Source: an uncultured Fenollaria sp.
GTDB taxonomy: Bacteria; Bacillota; Clostridia; Tissierellales; Peptoniphilaceae
Assembly (NCBI RefSeq): GCF_946221515.1
Contig: NZ_CAMJVK010000042.1
Location: forward strand, 1-10,189
Direction of reading: 5' to 3'
Length of the DNA: 10,189 nt
In this document: piece by piece, positions 1 to 7,767 of the stretch
How the letters are laid out: every line of letters begins with the position of its first letter
Position numbering within the stretch: the first letter of the stretch is position 1
Notes under the pieces: generated by a model
Told to the model about the DNA's origin: nothing
Seen by the model: the letters and a program-made list of their open reading frames with translations, nothing else
The model's database searches: none
Made by a program: the position numbers and the translations under genes

Positions 1-567
1 GTTCTTATGGACCTTCATGCAGGACAAATCCAAGGCTACTTTGATATACCAGTAGACCATCTATCAGCAATAAAGCACTTAGCAGAATACTTCAAGACAT
101 TAAACCTTGAAGACGTAGTAGTTGTATCACCAGACCTTGGTGGAGTTACTCGTGCAAGAAATTTTGCTAATGAACTAGACGCTCCTATCGCTATAATCGA
201 AAAGAGAAGACCAAAGCCAAACGTATCAGAAGTTATGAACGTTATAGGCGACGTTGAAGGCAAAACTTGTATTTTAGTTGACGATATCATAGATACAGCA
301 GGAACTATTTGCCATGCAGCTGAATATTTAACTGAAAAGGGCGGAGCAAAGAAGGTTTATGGCTGCGCAACTCACGGTGTACTATCTGGACCAGCTGTTG
401 AAAGACTTATCTCTAGTAAGCTTGAAGAGTTTGTAATTACAGATACAATACCACTAAACATTGGCAATGTAACTGATAAGATCAAAGTAGTAAGCATAGC
501 TGATCAACTAGCTAAGGCAATCGAAAGAATTCATAATAACGAATCAATTAGTTCAATATTTGATTAA
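1..567 (+). CDS. prs: Ribose-phosphate pyrophosphokinase (PRPP synthase), 3' part only
   Basis: This enzyme transfers pyrophosphate from ATP to ribose 5-phosphate, making PRPP for purine, pyrimidine, NAD, histidine and tryptophan synthesis in the cytoplasm. The gene starts left of the window; the frame is open from base 1, and 188 codons precede the TAA at 565-567, roughly the last 60% of a usual ~315-residue protein. Numbering from the window edge, MDLHAGQIQGYFDIPVDHL (residues 3-21) is the highly conserved segment after the ATP-binding N-terminal half. KRRPKPN (68-74) is the flexible catalytic loop. VDDIIDTAGT (93-102) is the ribose-5-phosphate/PRPP-binding loop, intact with both Asp pairs. 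No frameshift or substitution of key residues is seen. The stop overlaps the pth start by one base (TAATG). The family is certain; upstream regulation cannot be seen. Confidence 0.97.
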   Translation, partial: VLMDLHAGQIQGYFDIPVDHLSAIKHLAEYFKTLNLEDVVVVSPDLGGVTRARNFANELDAPIAIIEKRRPKPNVSEVMNVIGDVEGKTCILVDDIIDTAGTICHAAEYLTEKGGAKKVYGCATHGVLSGPAVERLISSKLEEFVITDTIPLNIGNVTDKIKVVSIADQLAKAIERIHNNESISSIFD

Positions 568-1130
568 TGAAACTCATAGTAGGACTAGGCAATCCTGGAG
601 ATCGCTTTGACGGAACAAGGCATAATGCTGGCTTTGAGACTATAGATATATTAGCGGACGAACTAAATGTTAAGCTTAATAACGCTAAGTTTCATTCGCA
701 ATTTGGCTATACTAATTATAATGGAGATAAACTATATTTAATGAAGCCAATGACTTATATGAACGAAAGTGGCATAGCTATAAGAGAGTTTATGGCATAT
801 TACAAACTTGATATCAAAGACCTTATAGTTATAGTTGATGATATCGACATTAGTTTTGCTACGATTAGAATAAAAAAGTCAGGAAGCGCTGGCACACATA
901 ACGGTTTAAAGTCTATCGTTTATCAGCTTAACGATGATAAATTTACTAGAGTTAAGCTTGGTGTTGGAAATAAGCCGTTACATTTTGATCTAGCTGACTT
1001 TGTTCTGTCTAGATACTCTAAAGAAGAAAAAGTAGATATAGAAAAAACATATAAAAACGCAGCTAAAGCGTGCCTTTGTATACTTGGTAAAGGCGAAGAT
1101 TATGCGATGAATATGTACAACGGAAAATAG
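567..1130 (+). CDS. pth: Peptidyl-tRNA hydrolase
   Basis: This enzyme hydrolyses the ester bond of peptidyl-tRNAs that drop off ribosomes, recycling tRNA. The 187-residue length is normal for bacterial Pth. Visible landmarks are GLGNPG (6-11) with N9, RHNAGF (18-23) with the catalytic base H19, MKPMTYMNESG (59-69) with N66, VDDIDI (90-95) with the acidic residue that assists H19, and GSAGTHNGLKS (106-116) with N112. These match E. coli N10, H20, N68, D93 and N114 by motif. One small deviation is T110 where most homologues have Gly (GGHNG). The ATG shares one base with the prs TAA and has no convincing Shine-Dalgarno sequence before it, so translation probably depends on reinitiation after prs. 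In B. subtilis the orthologue (spoVC) also follows prs, but with ctc between them. Identification is secure. Confidence 0.97.
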   Translation: MKLIVGLGNPGDRFDGTRHNAGFETIDILADELNVKLNNAKFHSQFGYTNYNGDKLYLMKPMTYMNESGIAIREFMAYYKLDIKDLIVIVDDIDISFATIRIKKSGSAGTHNGLKSIVYQLNDDKFTRVKLGVGNKPLHFDLADFVLSRYSKEEKVDIEKTYKNAAKACLCILGKGEDYAMNMYNGK

Positions 1131-1137
1131 GTGGAAC

Positions 1138-4100
1138 ATGGATATTTTACAAAAAGGTTTATTAGCTTTTCAATACAAAGATATAGTAAATGACGTTAAG
1201 GGCGGCGTAAGTCCTATATTTATTAATGGTCTAGTTGAGGAAGCTATAGGTCTTAGCGTTAAAACTATCCAAGATGAAACAGATACTAGCTCGATAATAA
1301 TTACTTATGATGAAGCAAGAGCTAGAAGAATTTATGAGGATTTAAAAAATTCTCATGCCAATGTATATTATTTAAAAAAGAGAGAGATGCTTTTTTATAA
1401 TGTTAGCGACTCCTCTTTAGAAACTGAATATTCAAGGATACAGACACTTATGTCTGTACTTAAGGACAAAAACTCTATTTTGATAATGGATGTAAAGACT
1501 CTCGACGAAGAGCTTATTAGTCAAGATATCTATAAGAGCCTAAGTTTTAGCTTGAAGACTAATCAAGTTGTCGATATTGATGACTTAATTACTTCTTTAA
1601 CTGAACTTGGTTATAATAGAGCAAGTATTGCCTCTAACAAAGGTGAATTTGCTCTTAGAGGCTCTATTGTGGATATCTTTGACTCGATATCTGAAATGCC
1701 ATTTAGGATAGAGTTTTTTTCTGATGAAATTGATTCTATAAGAATATTTGATAAGGATACGCAAAAGACCATTGCTACGACTGAAGAGATTACAATTAAT
1801 CCTGCAAGAGAAATTTTAATTCTTGATGAGTACAAAAAAAGCATTATTGACAATTTAAAGAAAGACTTTGACAAGACAAAAGAGACGAACAAGAGCTCGT
1901 ACTCCTTAATGAATGAAAAGTTTAAAGAGTATTTTGAGATGCTTAGGGAAGATAGCTTTGATAAGAACAGGTCTTTACTATTAAGATACATACCTGATAA
2001 ATATAAATGTAGCATCTTTGATTATTTTGATGAGAACACTTATATATATTTAGATGAGAGCAAAAGGCTTGAAGATGAATATAATAAGTATATAAATTTT
2101 CATGCTCAAGAGATGGAGTCACTATATAAAAACGGTGAGATACTTCTTAAAGAGTTTAATGCCATCATGTCTTATACTGATGTCTTAGCTAGAATTAAGA
2201 AGAATAAACTAGCTCTGATCTCAAATATTTTATTAAACACAAAGGATTTCAATCCTAAAGCCATTTACAATTTGCATTTAAATTCAGTAACCAAGTACAA
2301 TTCGAAGTACGAGGCACTGCTTGATGATTTAAGGCACTATAAGTTAAGAGGCTACAAGATTGTTTTATCGATTAAGGATATTGAAAGATACGATAGAATT
2401 TACTCGCTATTAAAAGATAACGATATAGGCTTTGTGCAGGAGAATGAGATTGATGACAAAGTTCTGTCATCTCAGCTATTATTAAGAAATGACTCATCAA
2501 CGAGAGGCTTTGTCTTTAGCGAGAATAAATTTATAGTTTTATCTGAAAATGATGTATACGGTTCTCAAAAGGAAAAGATTAGAAAGAAGAAATCATCTAA
2601 AAAGCTTGATATTTCAGATATATCAGAAGGAACATACATAGTTCATGAGGACCACGGCGTAGGTATATATAAGGGCATAGTTAAGCTAGAAGTGCTTGGC
2701 GCGAAGAAAGACTTCTTATATATACAGTACAAAGGCGAGGACAAGCTCTATGTGCCTATCGCTCAGATGGATAGGATACAGAAGTTTTCTGATAAAGACA
2801 GTAAAGATGTTAAGATAAATAAACTATCGACAAACGACTGGATAAAGCAAAAGTCTAAGTCGAAGAAAGCTATTGAAAGGATGGCTGAGGATTTAGTCGA
2901 GTTATATGCAATAAGAGAAGAAAAAGAAGGCTATGCTTTTTCAAAAGATACAGCTTGGCAAAGAGAGTTCGAAGAGTCGTTCCCATATGAAGAGACAAAA
3001 GGACAGCTTGAGGCCATAATTGATATAAAAAGGGATATGGAATCAAATAAGCCGATGGATAGACTTTTATGTGGTGATGTTGGTTTTGGTAAGACAGAGG
3101 TTGCTCTTAGAGCCGCTTTTAAAGCCATCATGGACGGTAAGCAAGTAGCTTTCTTGTGCCCGACAACCATACTTTGTCAGCAGCACTATGAAACTATCAT
3201 CGAAAGATTTAACAAATATCCAATACGTTCAGCTATGATGTCACGCTTTAGAACAAGCAAAGAGCAAAAACAAACAGCTGAAGAACTACAGACACACAGC
3301 ATTGACATAGTTGTTGGTACGCACAGGCTATTGTCAGATGATGTTAAATTTAAAGATCTTGGTCTATTAATTATAGATGAAGAGCAAAGATTTGGCGTTA
3401 GAGACAAAGAAAAGATAAAGAAACTTAAAGAGAACGTTGACGTGCTATCACTTTCAGCGACACCTATACCTAGGACCATGCATATGGCCTTATCAGGCAT
3501 TAGAAGCATGTCGGTCATAGAAGAGGCGCCACAAGATAGGTACCCGATACAAACATACGTTTTGGAATACAATAAAAGTCTTGTTAGAGACGCTATACTT
3601 AAAGAGATGGATAGAGACGGCCAAGTCTTTTTTGTCTTTAACAATGTCGAAAAGATTGAGTCTATGTATAATGAACTCCAAAACCTAGTGCCAGAAGCAA
3701 GAATCGCCATTGGCCACGGACAAATGACTGAGGCGAAGCTTGAAAAGGTCATGATAGACTTTATGTATCATAAGTATGATGTATTGCTATCGACAACCAT
3801 AATCGAAACTGGTCTTGATATACCTAATGCAAATACCATCATCGTATATAACTCTGAAAATATGGGTCTAAGCCAGCTTTATCAACTCCGCGGAAGAGTA
3901 GGTAGAATGAACAGAATTGCTTACGGCTACTTTACTTATAGAGAAAATAAAGTTCTTACTGAAACGCAAGAGGCGAGACTTAAGGCAATCAAAGAGTTTA
4001 CTGAGCTTGGTAGTGGATACAAAATTGCTATGCGTGACTTGCAGATAAGAGGCGCAGGCAACCTTTTAGGCACTTCACAACATGGTCACATCGCAGCTAT

Positions 4101-4614
4101 TGGCTACGACTTATATATTAAGTATCTAAACCTTGCCATAAAGAAGCTTAGAGGCTACGAAGTGAAAGAGGATATCGATACAAGAGTTGACATAAACGTG
4201 GACGCTTATATACCGGATGACTTTGCACCTGATGAATATGTTAAGATGGATTTATATAAAAAGATAGCTGCCGTTGAAAATGAAGAAATGAAGAGCGAAC
4301 TTATTGACGAAATTGTCGATAGATTTGCTGACATACCTAAGCCAATAATAAACTTAATTGATATTAGTGAGATTAGATCCATGGCGAAAGAGTTTTCAAT
4401 CACGTCCATTAACGAAGTGAGTGGCGACTTTAGGATAGAGTTTTTAAACGAGAAGGTCATAAATCCCGAGTGGATAGCTGATATTTATAAGAAGTATAAG
4501 AACAGACTTTATATAAATAAGAGATATATGAACGTTATAAGGGTCTCTATTGAGGGAGAAAACAAGCTAAAGCTTATAAAAGATATATTAATTTTGTTTA
4601 AAATGAGCAAATAG
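1138..4614 (+). CDS. mfd: Transcription-repair coupling factor Mfd
   Basis: This ATP-driven DNA translocase pushes stalled RNA polymerase off lesions and recruits UvrA for strand-specific excision repair. The 1158 residues agree with family length (about 1150-1180). Order of parts: a UvrB-like N-terminal module (about 15-330, including GEFALRGSIVDIF at 169-181) without a functional Walker A; a poorly conserved linker; the RNA-polymerase-interacting CarD-like domain (about 494-560, with VHEDHGVGIYKG from 502); a RecG-like superfamily 2 motor (about 600-960); and the C-terminal TRCF domain (about 1010-1110). Motor motifs are intact: GDVGFGKT (646-653), the DEEQ box (747-750), SATPIPRT (773-780), TTIIETGLDIP (886-896) and QLRGRVGR (916-923). 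The start at 1138 is supported by AGGTGG at 1129-1134, which overlaps the pth stop. The gap after pth is 7 bases, so the two are co-transcribed. No terminator is obvious after it. Confidence 0.98.
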   Translation: MDILQKGLLAFQYKDIVNDVKGGVSPIFINGLVEEAIGLSVKTIQDETDTSSIIITYDEARARRIYEDLKNSHANVYYLKKREMLFYNVSDSSLETEYSRIQTLMSVLKDKNSILIMDVKTLDEELISQDIYKSLSFSLKTNQVVDIDDLITSLTELGYNRASIASNKGEFALRGSIVDIFDSISEMPFRIEFFSDEIDSIRIFDKDTQKTIATTEEITINPAREILILDEYKKSIIDNLKKDFDKTKETNKSSYSLMNEKFKEYFEMLREDSFDKNRSLLLRYIPDKYKCSIFDYFDENTYIYLDESKRLEDEYNKYINFHAQEMESLYKNGEILLKEFNAIMSYTDVLARIKKNKLALISNILLNTKDFNPKAIYNLHLNSVTKYNSKYEALLDDLRHYKLRGYKIVLSIKDIERYDRIYSLLKDNDIGFVQENEIDDKVLSSQLLLRNDSSTRGFVFSENKFIVLSENDVYGSQKEKIRKKKSSKKLDISDISEGTYIVHEDHGVGIYKGIVKLEVLGAKKDFLYIQYKGEDKLYVPIAQMDRIQKFSDKDSKDVKINKLSTNDWIKQKSKSKKAIERMAEDLVELYAIREEKEGYAFSKDTAWQREFEESFPYEETKGQLEAIIDIKRDMESNKPMDRLLCGDVGFGKTEVALRAAFKAIMDGKQVAFLCPTTILCQQHYETIIERFNKYPIRSAMMSRFRTSKEQKQTAEELQTHSIDIVVGTHRLLSDDVKFKDLGLLIIDEEQRFGVRDKEKIKKLKENVDVLSLSATPIPRTMHMALSGIRSMSVIEEAPQDRYPIQTYVLEYNKSLVRDAILKEMDRDGQVFFVFNNVEKIESMYNELQNLVPEARIAIGHGQMTEAKLEKVMIDFMYHKYDVLLSTTIIETGLDIPNANTIIVYNSENMGLSQLYQLRGRVGRMNRIAYGYFTYRENKVLTETQEARLKAIKEFTELGSGYKIAMRDLQIRGAGNLLGTSQHGHIAAIGYDLYIKYLNLAIKKLRGYEVKEDIDTRVDINVDAYIPDDFAPDEYVKMDLYKKIAAVENEEMKSELIDEIVDRFADIPKPIINLIDISEIRSMAKEFSITSINEVSGDFRIEFLNEKVINPEWIADIYKKYKNRLYINKRYMNVIRVSIEGENKLKLIKDILILFKMSK

Positions 4615-4625
4615 ATAAAAAAAGC

Positions 4626-4654
4626 TTGAAAAAATATTCAAAAGGTTATATAAT
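4626..4654 (+). promoter_or_regulatory. Sigma-A-type promoter for prsA-rplY
   Basis: A -35 box TTGAAA (4626-4631) and a perfect -10 box TATAAT (4649-4654) are separated by exactly 17 bases, in the 72-base gap between mfd and the foldase gene. The predicted transcript start is near 4661, giving a leader of about 26 bases. A 5-bp inverted repeat TTGAA/TTCAA (4626-4630 and 4637-4641) overlaps the -35 box. It could be an operator half-site pair, but in DNA this AT-rich it may be chance. Confidence 0.8.
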
Positions 4655-4686
4655 AATTCTATGAGTAAAATTTAAGGGGAGATATA

Positions 4687-5733
4687 ATGAAGAAAAAATT
4701 TAAAATTGTTTTGCTTGCATTAACGATTCTTACAATGATTTTTGCAGTTTCTTGCAAGAAGGCAGATGAAAGTGCAGTAGCAACAGTTAATGGTAAGGCA
4801 ATATCAGAAAAAGAGTTCACTGAAAACTATAAAGTATATGAACTTATGTATAAGCAACAACTTGGTGAAGAAGCACTAAAGAAAACTGATAAAGATGGTG
4901 TTTCATTCAAAGATAAGCTTAAAGAAAATATACTTGAAAAGCTTATAGTTGATGAACTAATTAATCAAGAAATTGATAACAAAAAGATCGCTATCACTGA
5001 TGAAGAATTAAATAATTTATATGAACAAACTATCAAGAATATGGGCGGACAAGAACAATATGAAGAGTTCTTGAAGCAACAAAATATCACTGATGACTTC
5101 ATTAAAGATAGTATCAAAAAAGATTATAAGCAACAAAAGCTTGAAGAAGCCTTCTATAAGGACAATAAAGTTACTGAAGAAGAAATCAAAGACTTCTACG
5201 ATGCTAATAAAGAAAGACTTATTAAGTATAGCTTAAGTCAAATCATGGCAGATAATGAAGAAGATGCTAAGAAGCTTTATGATAAGCTTGAAGCTGGTGA
5301 AGATTTTGCAGAACTAGCTAAAAATGAATCGAGCGATACTTACTCAGCTGCTAACGGTGGCAATATGGGTGAAGTACAAGCATCTACTATGCCAGAAGAG
5401 TTTTTAAACGCAGTAAGCGCTACTGAAATTGGTTCATATTCTAAAGTATTTAAGAGCGATATGGGCTATCACATAGTTAAAGTTGATGACAAGAAAGATC
5501 AATTAGAAGATTTAAGAACTGAAATCGAACAAACACTTAAGAGTCAAAAATTCATTGAATACATGAAAAATCTTAGAGCAAATGCAGATGTTAAGAAGAT
5601 GGATTTGCCTGAAATAAAAGATGAAGATGTAAAGACTAATGAAGAAGATAAAGACTCAGAAACAAAAGAAGACAGCAAAGACAGCGAAACACCTGATGAG
5701 GGTGAAGCTGAAGACAAGTCAGATAATAAATAA
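4687..5733 (+). CDS. prsA: PrsA-like peptidyl-prolyl cis-trans isomerase lipoprotein (parvulin foldase)
   Basis: This is a membrane-anchored extracytoplasmic chaperone and prolyl isomerase that helps secreted proteins fold after Sec export. The 348 residues begin with KKK plus a hydrophobic stretch (about 6-20) and a lipobox AVSC with Cys23 as the expected lipidated residue. Ala at -3 and Ser at -1 are tolerated but not consensus. A SurA-like N-terminal chaperone region follows (about 32-170, many charged helices), then a PPIC rotamase domain (about 177-268) with YSLSQIM near 181-187, GGNMGEV, and the closing MGYHIVKV (259-266). The tail (about 306-348) is strongly acidic and low-complexity, rich in Asp, Glu, Lys and Ser. 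AAGGGGAG (4674-4681) is a good ribosome-binding site 5 bases before the ATG. A PPIC protein downstream of mfd is common in Clostridia. Paralogues of PrsA are frequent, so the symbol means family only. Confidence 0.9.
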   Translation: MKKKFKIVLLALTILTMIFAVSCKKADESAVATVNGKAISEKEFTENYKVYELMYKQQLGEEALKKTDKDGVSFKDKLKENILEKLIVDELINQEIDNKKIAITDEELNNLYEQTIKNMGGQEQYEEFLKQQNITDDFIKDSIKKDYKQQKLEEAFYKDNKVTEEEIKDFYDANKERLIKYSLSQIMADNEEDAKKLYDKLEAGEDFAELAKNESSDTYSAANGGNMGEVQASTMPEEFLNAVSATEIGSYSKVFKSDMGYHIVKVDDKKDQLEDLRTEIEQTLKSQKFIEYMKNLRANADVKKMDLPEIKDEDVKTNEEDKDSETKEDSKDSETPDEGEAEDKSDNK

Positions 5734-5757
5734 GTAATAAATTTTAAGGAGGATATT

Positions 5758-6402
5758 ATGGCTGAATACAAATTAAAAGCACAAAAGCGTGAAGCTGTAG
5801 GAAAAAATAAAGTTGATAAAATTAGACAAAACGAACAATTACCAGCAGCAATATTTCAAAAAGGAAAAGAAACTGAAAACATCACTATTGATGATCTAGA
5901 ATTTCAAATGTTATATCAAAAAGCAGGTATGACAAGCGTTATCGATCTTGACATCGATGGAGCAGTAAGACCAGCTATCATCAAAGAAATTCAAAGACAT
6001 CCATTCAAAAATCAAATCTATCATGTTGGTTTCCAAGGAATTAACATGGACGAAAAGATTAAAATTGAAGTTCCAGTTGAATTAATTAACAGAGATGAAA
6101 TCAGAAAGCAACCATCTGTATTAAATCAACAACTTGATACTATCGAAGTTTTAGTATTACCAAGCAATATTCCTGATAGTTTCTCAATTGACGTTCAAAA
6201 CATGGATTATGATGACTCATTCACAGTTAAGGACCTAGTAGGAGACAACAAAGATGTTGAAGTACTTATAGATCTTGATGAAGTTGTATGTTCATTATCA
6301 ATGCCAAGAGAAGAAAAAGAAGAGGAAGAAGTAGAAGAAACTTCAGCAGCTGATGTACCTGTAGTAGGTAAAGAAGAAAAAGAAGAAGCTGACAACGAAT
6401 AA
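5758..6402 (+). CDS. rplY: 50S ribosomal protein L25, long TL5/Ctc form
   Basis: This protein binds 5S rRNA in the large ribosomal subunit; the Bacillus orthologue Ctc is a general-stress protein. It has 214 residues in three parts. The N-terminal L25 beta-barrel (about 4-92) carries the usual start KLKAQKREAVGKNKVDKIRQ and LPAAIFQKG, followed by the RHPFKNQIYHVGF segment. The C-terminal TL5 beta domain (about 98-183) includes VPVELINR and VLVLPSNIPDSF. A Glu/Lys-rich tail covers 184-214 and is typical of long L25 proteins. AAGGAGG (5746-5752) is an optimal ribosome-binding site 5 bases before the ATG. It lies 24 bases after the foldase stop with no terminator between, so it is probably read from the promoter at 4626-4654. 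In B. subtilis the gene (ctc) sits between prs and pth, so the position here is altered. Confidence 0.95.
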   Translation: MAEYKLKAQKREAVGKNKVDKIRQNEQLPAAIFQKGKETENITIDDLEFQMLYQKAGMTSVIDLDIDGAVRPAIIKEIQRHPFKNQIYHVGFQGINMDEKIKIEVPVELINRDEIRKQPSVLNQQLDTIEVLVLPSNIPDSFSIDVQNMDYDDSFTVKDLVGDNKDVEVLIDLDEVVCSLSMPREEKEEEEVEETSAADVPVVGKEEKEEADNE

Positions 6403-6418
6403 TATTAATTATTATATG

Positions 6419-6457
6419 GCCTTGCCGCTCATTATGAGTAGCAAGGCTTTTTATTTT
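6419..6457 (+). terminator. Intrinsic terminator after rplY
   Basis: Arms at 6419-6431 and 6435-6447 form a 13-position hairpin with a TTA loop. Pairing is complete except for one C-A mismatch and one G-T wobble, and the outer seven pairs GCCTTGC/GCAAGGC are perfect. The run TTTTTATTTT (6448-6457) follows directly. It is 16 bases past the rplY stop and closes the prsA-rplY unit. The reverse orientation lacks a clean T run, so it is probably one-directional. Confidence 0.93.
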
Positions 6458-6461
6458 GCCT

Positions 6462-6513
6462 AAAAGCGTTCTATAAAATTCATTATTGAGCAAAATCGTT
6501 TTATGCGATTCAT
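6462..6513 (+). repeat. Imperfect direct repeat pair in the rplY-rodA gap
   Basis: Two 22-base units (6462-6483 and 6492-6513) match at 17 of 22 positions, sharing AAAA, CGTT, TAT and ATTCAT, with 8 bases between them. The second unit also contains a small inverted repeat AATCG/CGATT (6494-6498 and 6506-6510). They lie between the terminator and the next promoter, about 70-120 bases upstream of the -35 box. A regulator binding pair is conceivable; chance similarity in AT-rich DNA is equally possible. Nothing else is recognisable in this gap up to 6581. Confidence 0.3.
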
Positions 6514-6581
6514 GTTTAAGAAAAAACTACTTAATTTGTATAAGATTATTAAGAATATTTAAAATAATAATCGCTTACTCC

Positions 6582-6610
6582 TTGACTTATAAGTGCCTTT
6601 ATTTTATAAT
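6582..6610 (+). promoter_or_regulatory. Sigma-A-type promoter for the rodA-queG-kbl operon
   Basis: A -35 box TTGACT (6582-6587) and a perfect -10 box TATAAT (6605-6610) have a 17-base spacer. The expected transcript start is about 6617, only some 20 bases before the chosen rodA start at 6637. It would leave the alternative ATG at 6619 essentially leaderless, which argues for the later start. Confidence 0.85.
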
Positions 6611-6636
6611 AAATATGTATGCAAAGGGAGAGTAAT

Positions 6637-7767
6637 ATGATTAAAAAACCTAAGTTTAGAGTAGATATAATACTTGTCTTATCAATACTAGCGCTGCTTG
6701 CCTTTGGAACCATCATGGTGTATTCAACTACACTATCATTTTCAAAGCCAGTGCAAAACGGTCTAATGAAGACACACTTTTTGTCTTTAGCATTAGGCAT
6801 AGTCATTATGTTTGCTTTAATGCTAATTGATTATAATATTTGGGGCAAGTTATACTTAATAATATACGCTGGCTGCATCTTATTATTAATTGCAACACTT
6901 ATCTTCGGTAAGACTGTTAATAATGCCAAGAGCTGGATAGAGATTGGCTCAAGATTTACATTTCAGCCATCAGAGTTTGTAAAGGTAGGCTTAATAATAT
7001 CACTAGCAAAATACATAGAAAATAATATTGAAAATATCAATAATCCATTTGTTTTATTAAAGATACTTGCTTTTGCATTTCTACCAGTTGTATTAATATT
7101 ATTACAACCAGACGTAGGAACAGCAATCGTTTATGTGTTTTTTATATTCATCATGCTATTTTCACAAGGGATATCTTTAAAATATGTTGTTTACGCCATA
7201 GGCTTAGGAGCATTATCGATACCTGCTCTTTGGTTTTCCATGAACCAATATCAAAAGAACAGAATTTATGACTTCTTGGATCCTACAAGAGACGCGATGG
7301 GCTCAGGTAGACAAGTTATTCAAGGAAAGATTGCTCTAGGCTCAGGAAAATTATTTGGTAGAGGCCTATTCAAAGGTACACAAAATATGTATAAGTACGT
7401 TCCAGAGAAGCATACTGACTCAATCTTCGCTATAGTTGGCGAAGAAACAGGCTTTGTGGGCGGAGCTATAATGATTTTCTTGTACTATAGTATGCTAAGA
7501 AGAATGATTATTATTGCTAAAAATTCTGATAATGTTTTTGGCTCGGCCATGGTATCGGGATTTTTAGGAATGTTTTTCTTTCATATAGTTCAAAACATAG
7601 GTATGATACTTGGGATATTGCCAGTTACAGGTATACCGCTACCTTTCATTAGCTATGCGGGAACTTTCCAGCTAACGAGTCTAGCTTGTATAGGTTTAGT
7701 TCTATCTGTTAATTACAACAGAGGAGCTACAAGATTTACTGATGATAGCTTAGAACTACTAAAATGA
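6637..7767 (+). CDS. rodA: SEDS peptidoglycan glycosyltransferase, RodA-like
   Basis: SEDS proteins polymerise lipid II into glycan strands together with a class B penicillin-binding protein, in elongation (RodA) or division (FtsW). The 376-residue protein has about ten hydrophobic segments (near 11-30, 47-64, 72-90, 112-124, 139-156, 160-177, 181-200, 263-287, 302-325 and 345-360). Family motifs are SWIEIG..FTFQPSEFVK (99-116), QPDVGTA (157-163), GSGKLFGRGLFKGTQ (235-249), VPEKHTDSIFAIVGEETG (255-272) with D261 as the likely catalytic aspartate, and NIGMILGILPVTGIPLPFIS (320-339). The usual SYGGS is SYAGT here (339-343). Short termini and the HTDSIFA motif favour RodA over FtsW, but the split is not certain, and no partner PBP gene is nearby. 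Start 6637 is chosen over 6619 because AAAGGGAGAG (6623-6632) precedes it at proper spacing. Its TGA overlaps the queG ATG by four bases (ATGA). Confidence 0.93.
   Translation: MIKKPKFRVDIILVLSILALLAFGTIMVYSTTLSFSKPVQNGLMKTHFLSLALGIVIMFALMLIDYNIWGKLYLIIYAGCILLLIATLIFGKTVNNAKSWIEIGSRFTFQPSEFVKVGLIISLAKYIENNIENINNPFVLLKILAFAFLPVVLILLQPDVGTAIVYVFFIFIMLFSQGISLKYVVYAIGLGALSIPALWFSMNQYQKNRIYDFLDPTRDAMGSGRQVIQGKIALGSGKLFGRGLFKGTQNMYKYVPEKHTDSIFAIVGEETGFVGGAIMIFLYYSMLRRMIIIAKNSDNVFGSAMVSGFLGMFFFHIVQNIGMILGILPVTGIPLPFISYAGTFQLTSLACIGLVLSVNYNRGATRFTDDSLELLK

Noticed and set aside
3186..3752. 188-codon open frame on the minus strand inside mfd
   Set aside because: It lies wholly opposite the conserved Mfd motor, is Ser/Leu-rich in the manner of antisense shadows, and has no recognisable domain or start signal. 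The same holds for the other minus-strand frames in the window.
4615..4648. Possible terminator after mfd (A-rich run and TTGAA/TTCAA inverted repeat)
   Set aside because: The stem is only 5 AT-rich base pairs with no following T run; the region is better explained as a promoter.
6619..6636. Earlier ATG for the rodA-like gene, adding six residues
   Set aside because: The predicted transcript start is about 6617, leaving no leader, and a good ribosome-binding site (6623-6632) lies inside the added stretch and serves the ATG at 6637.
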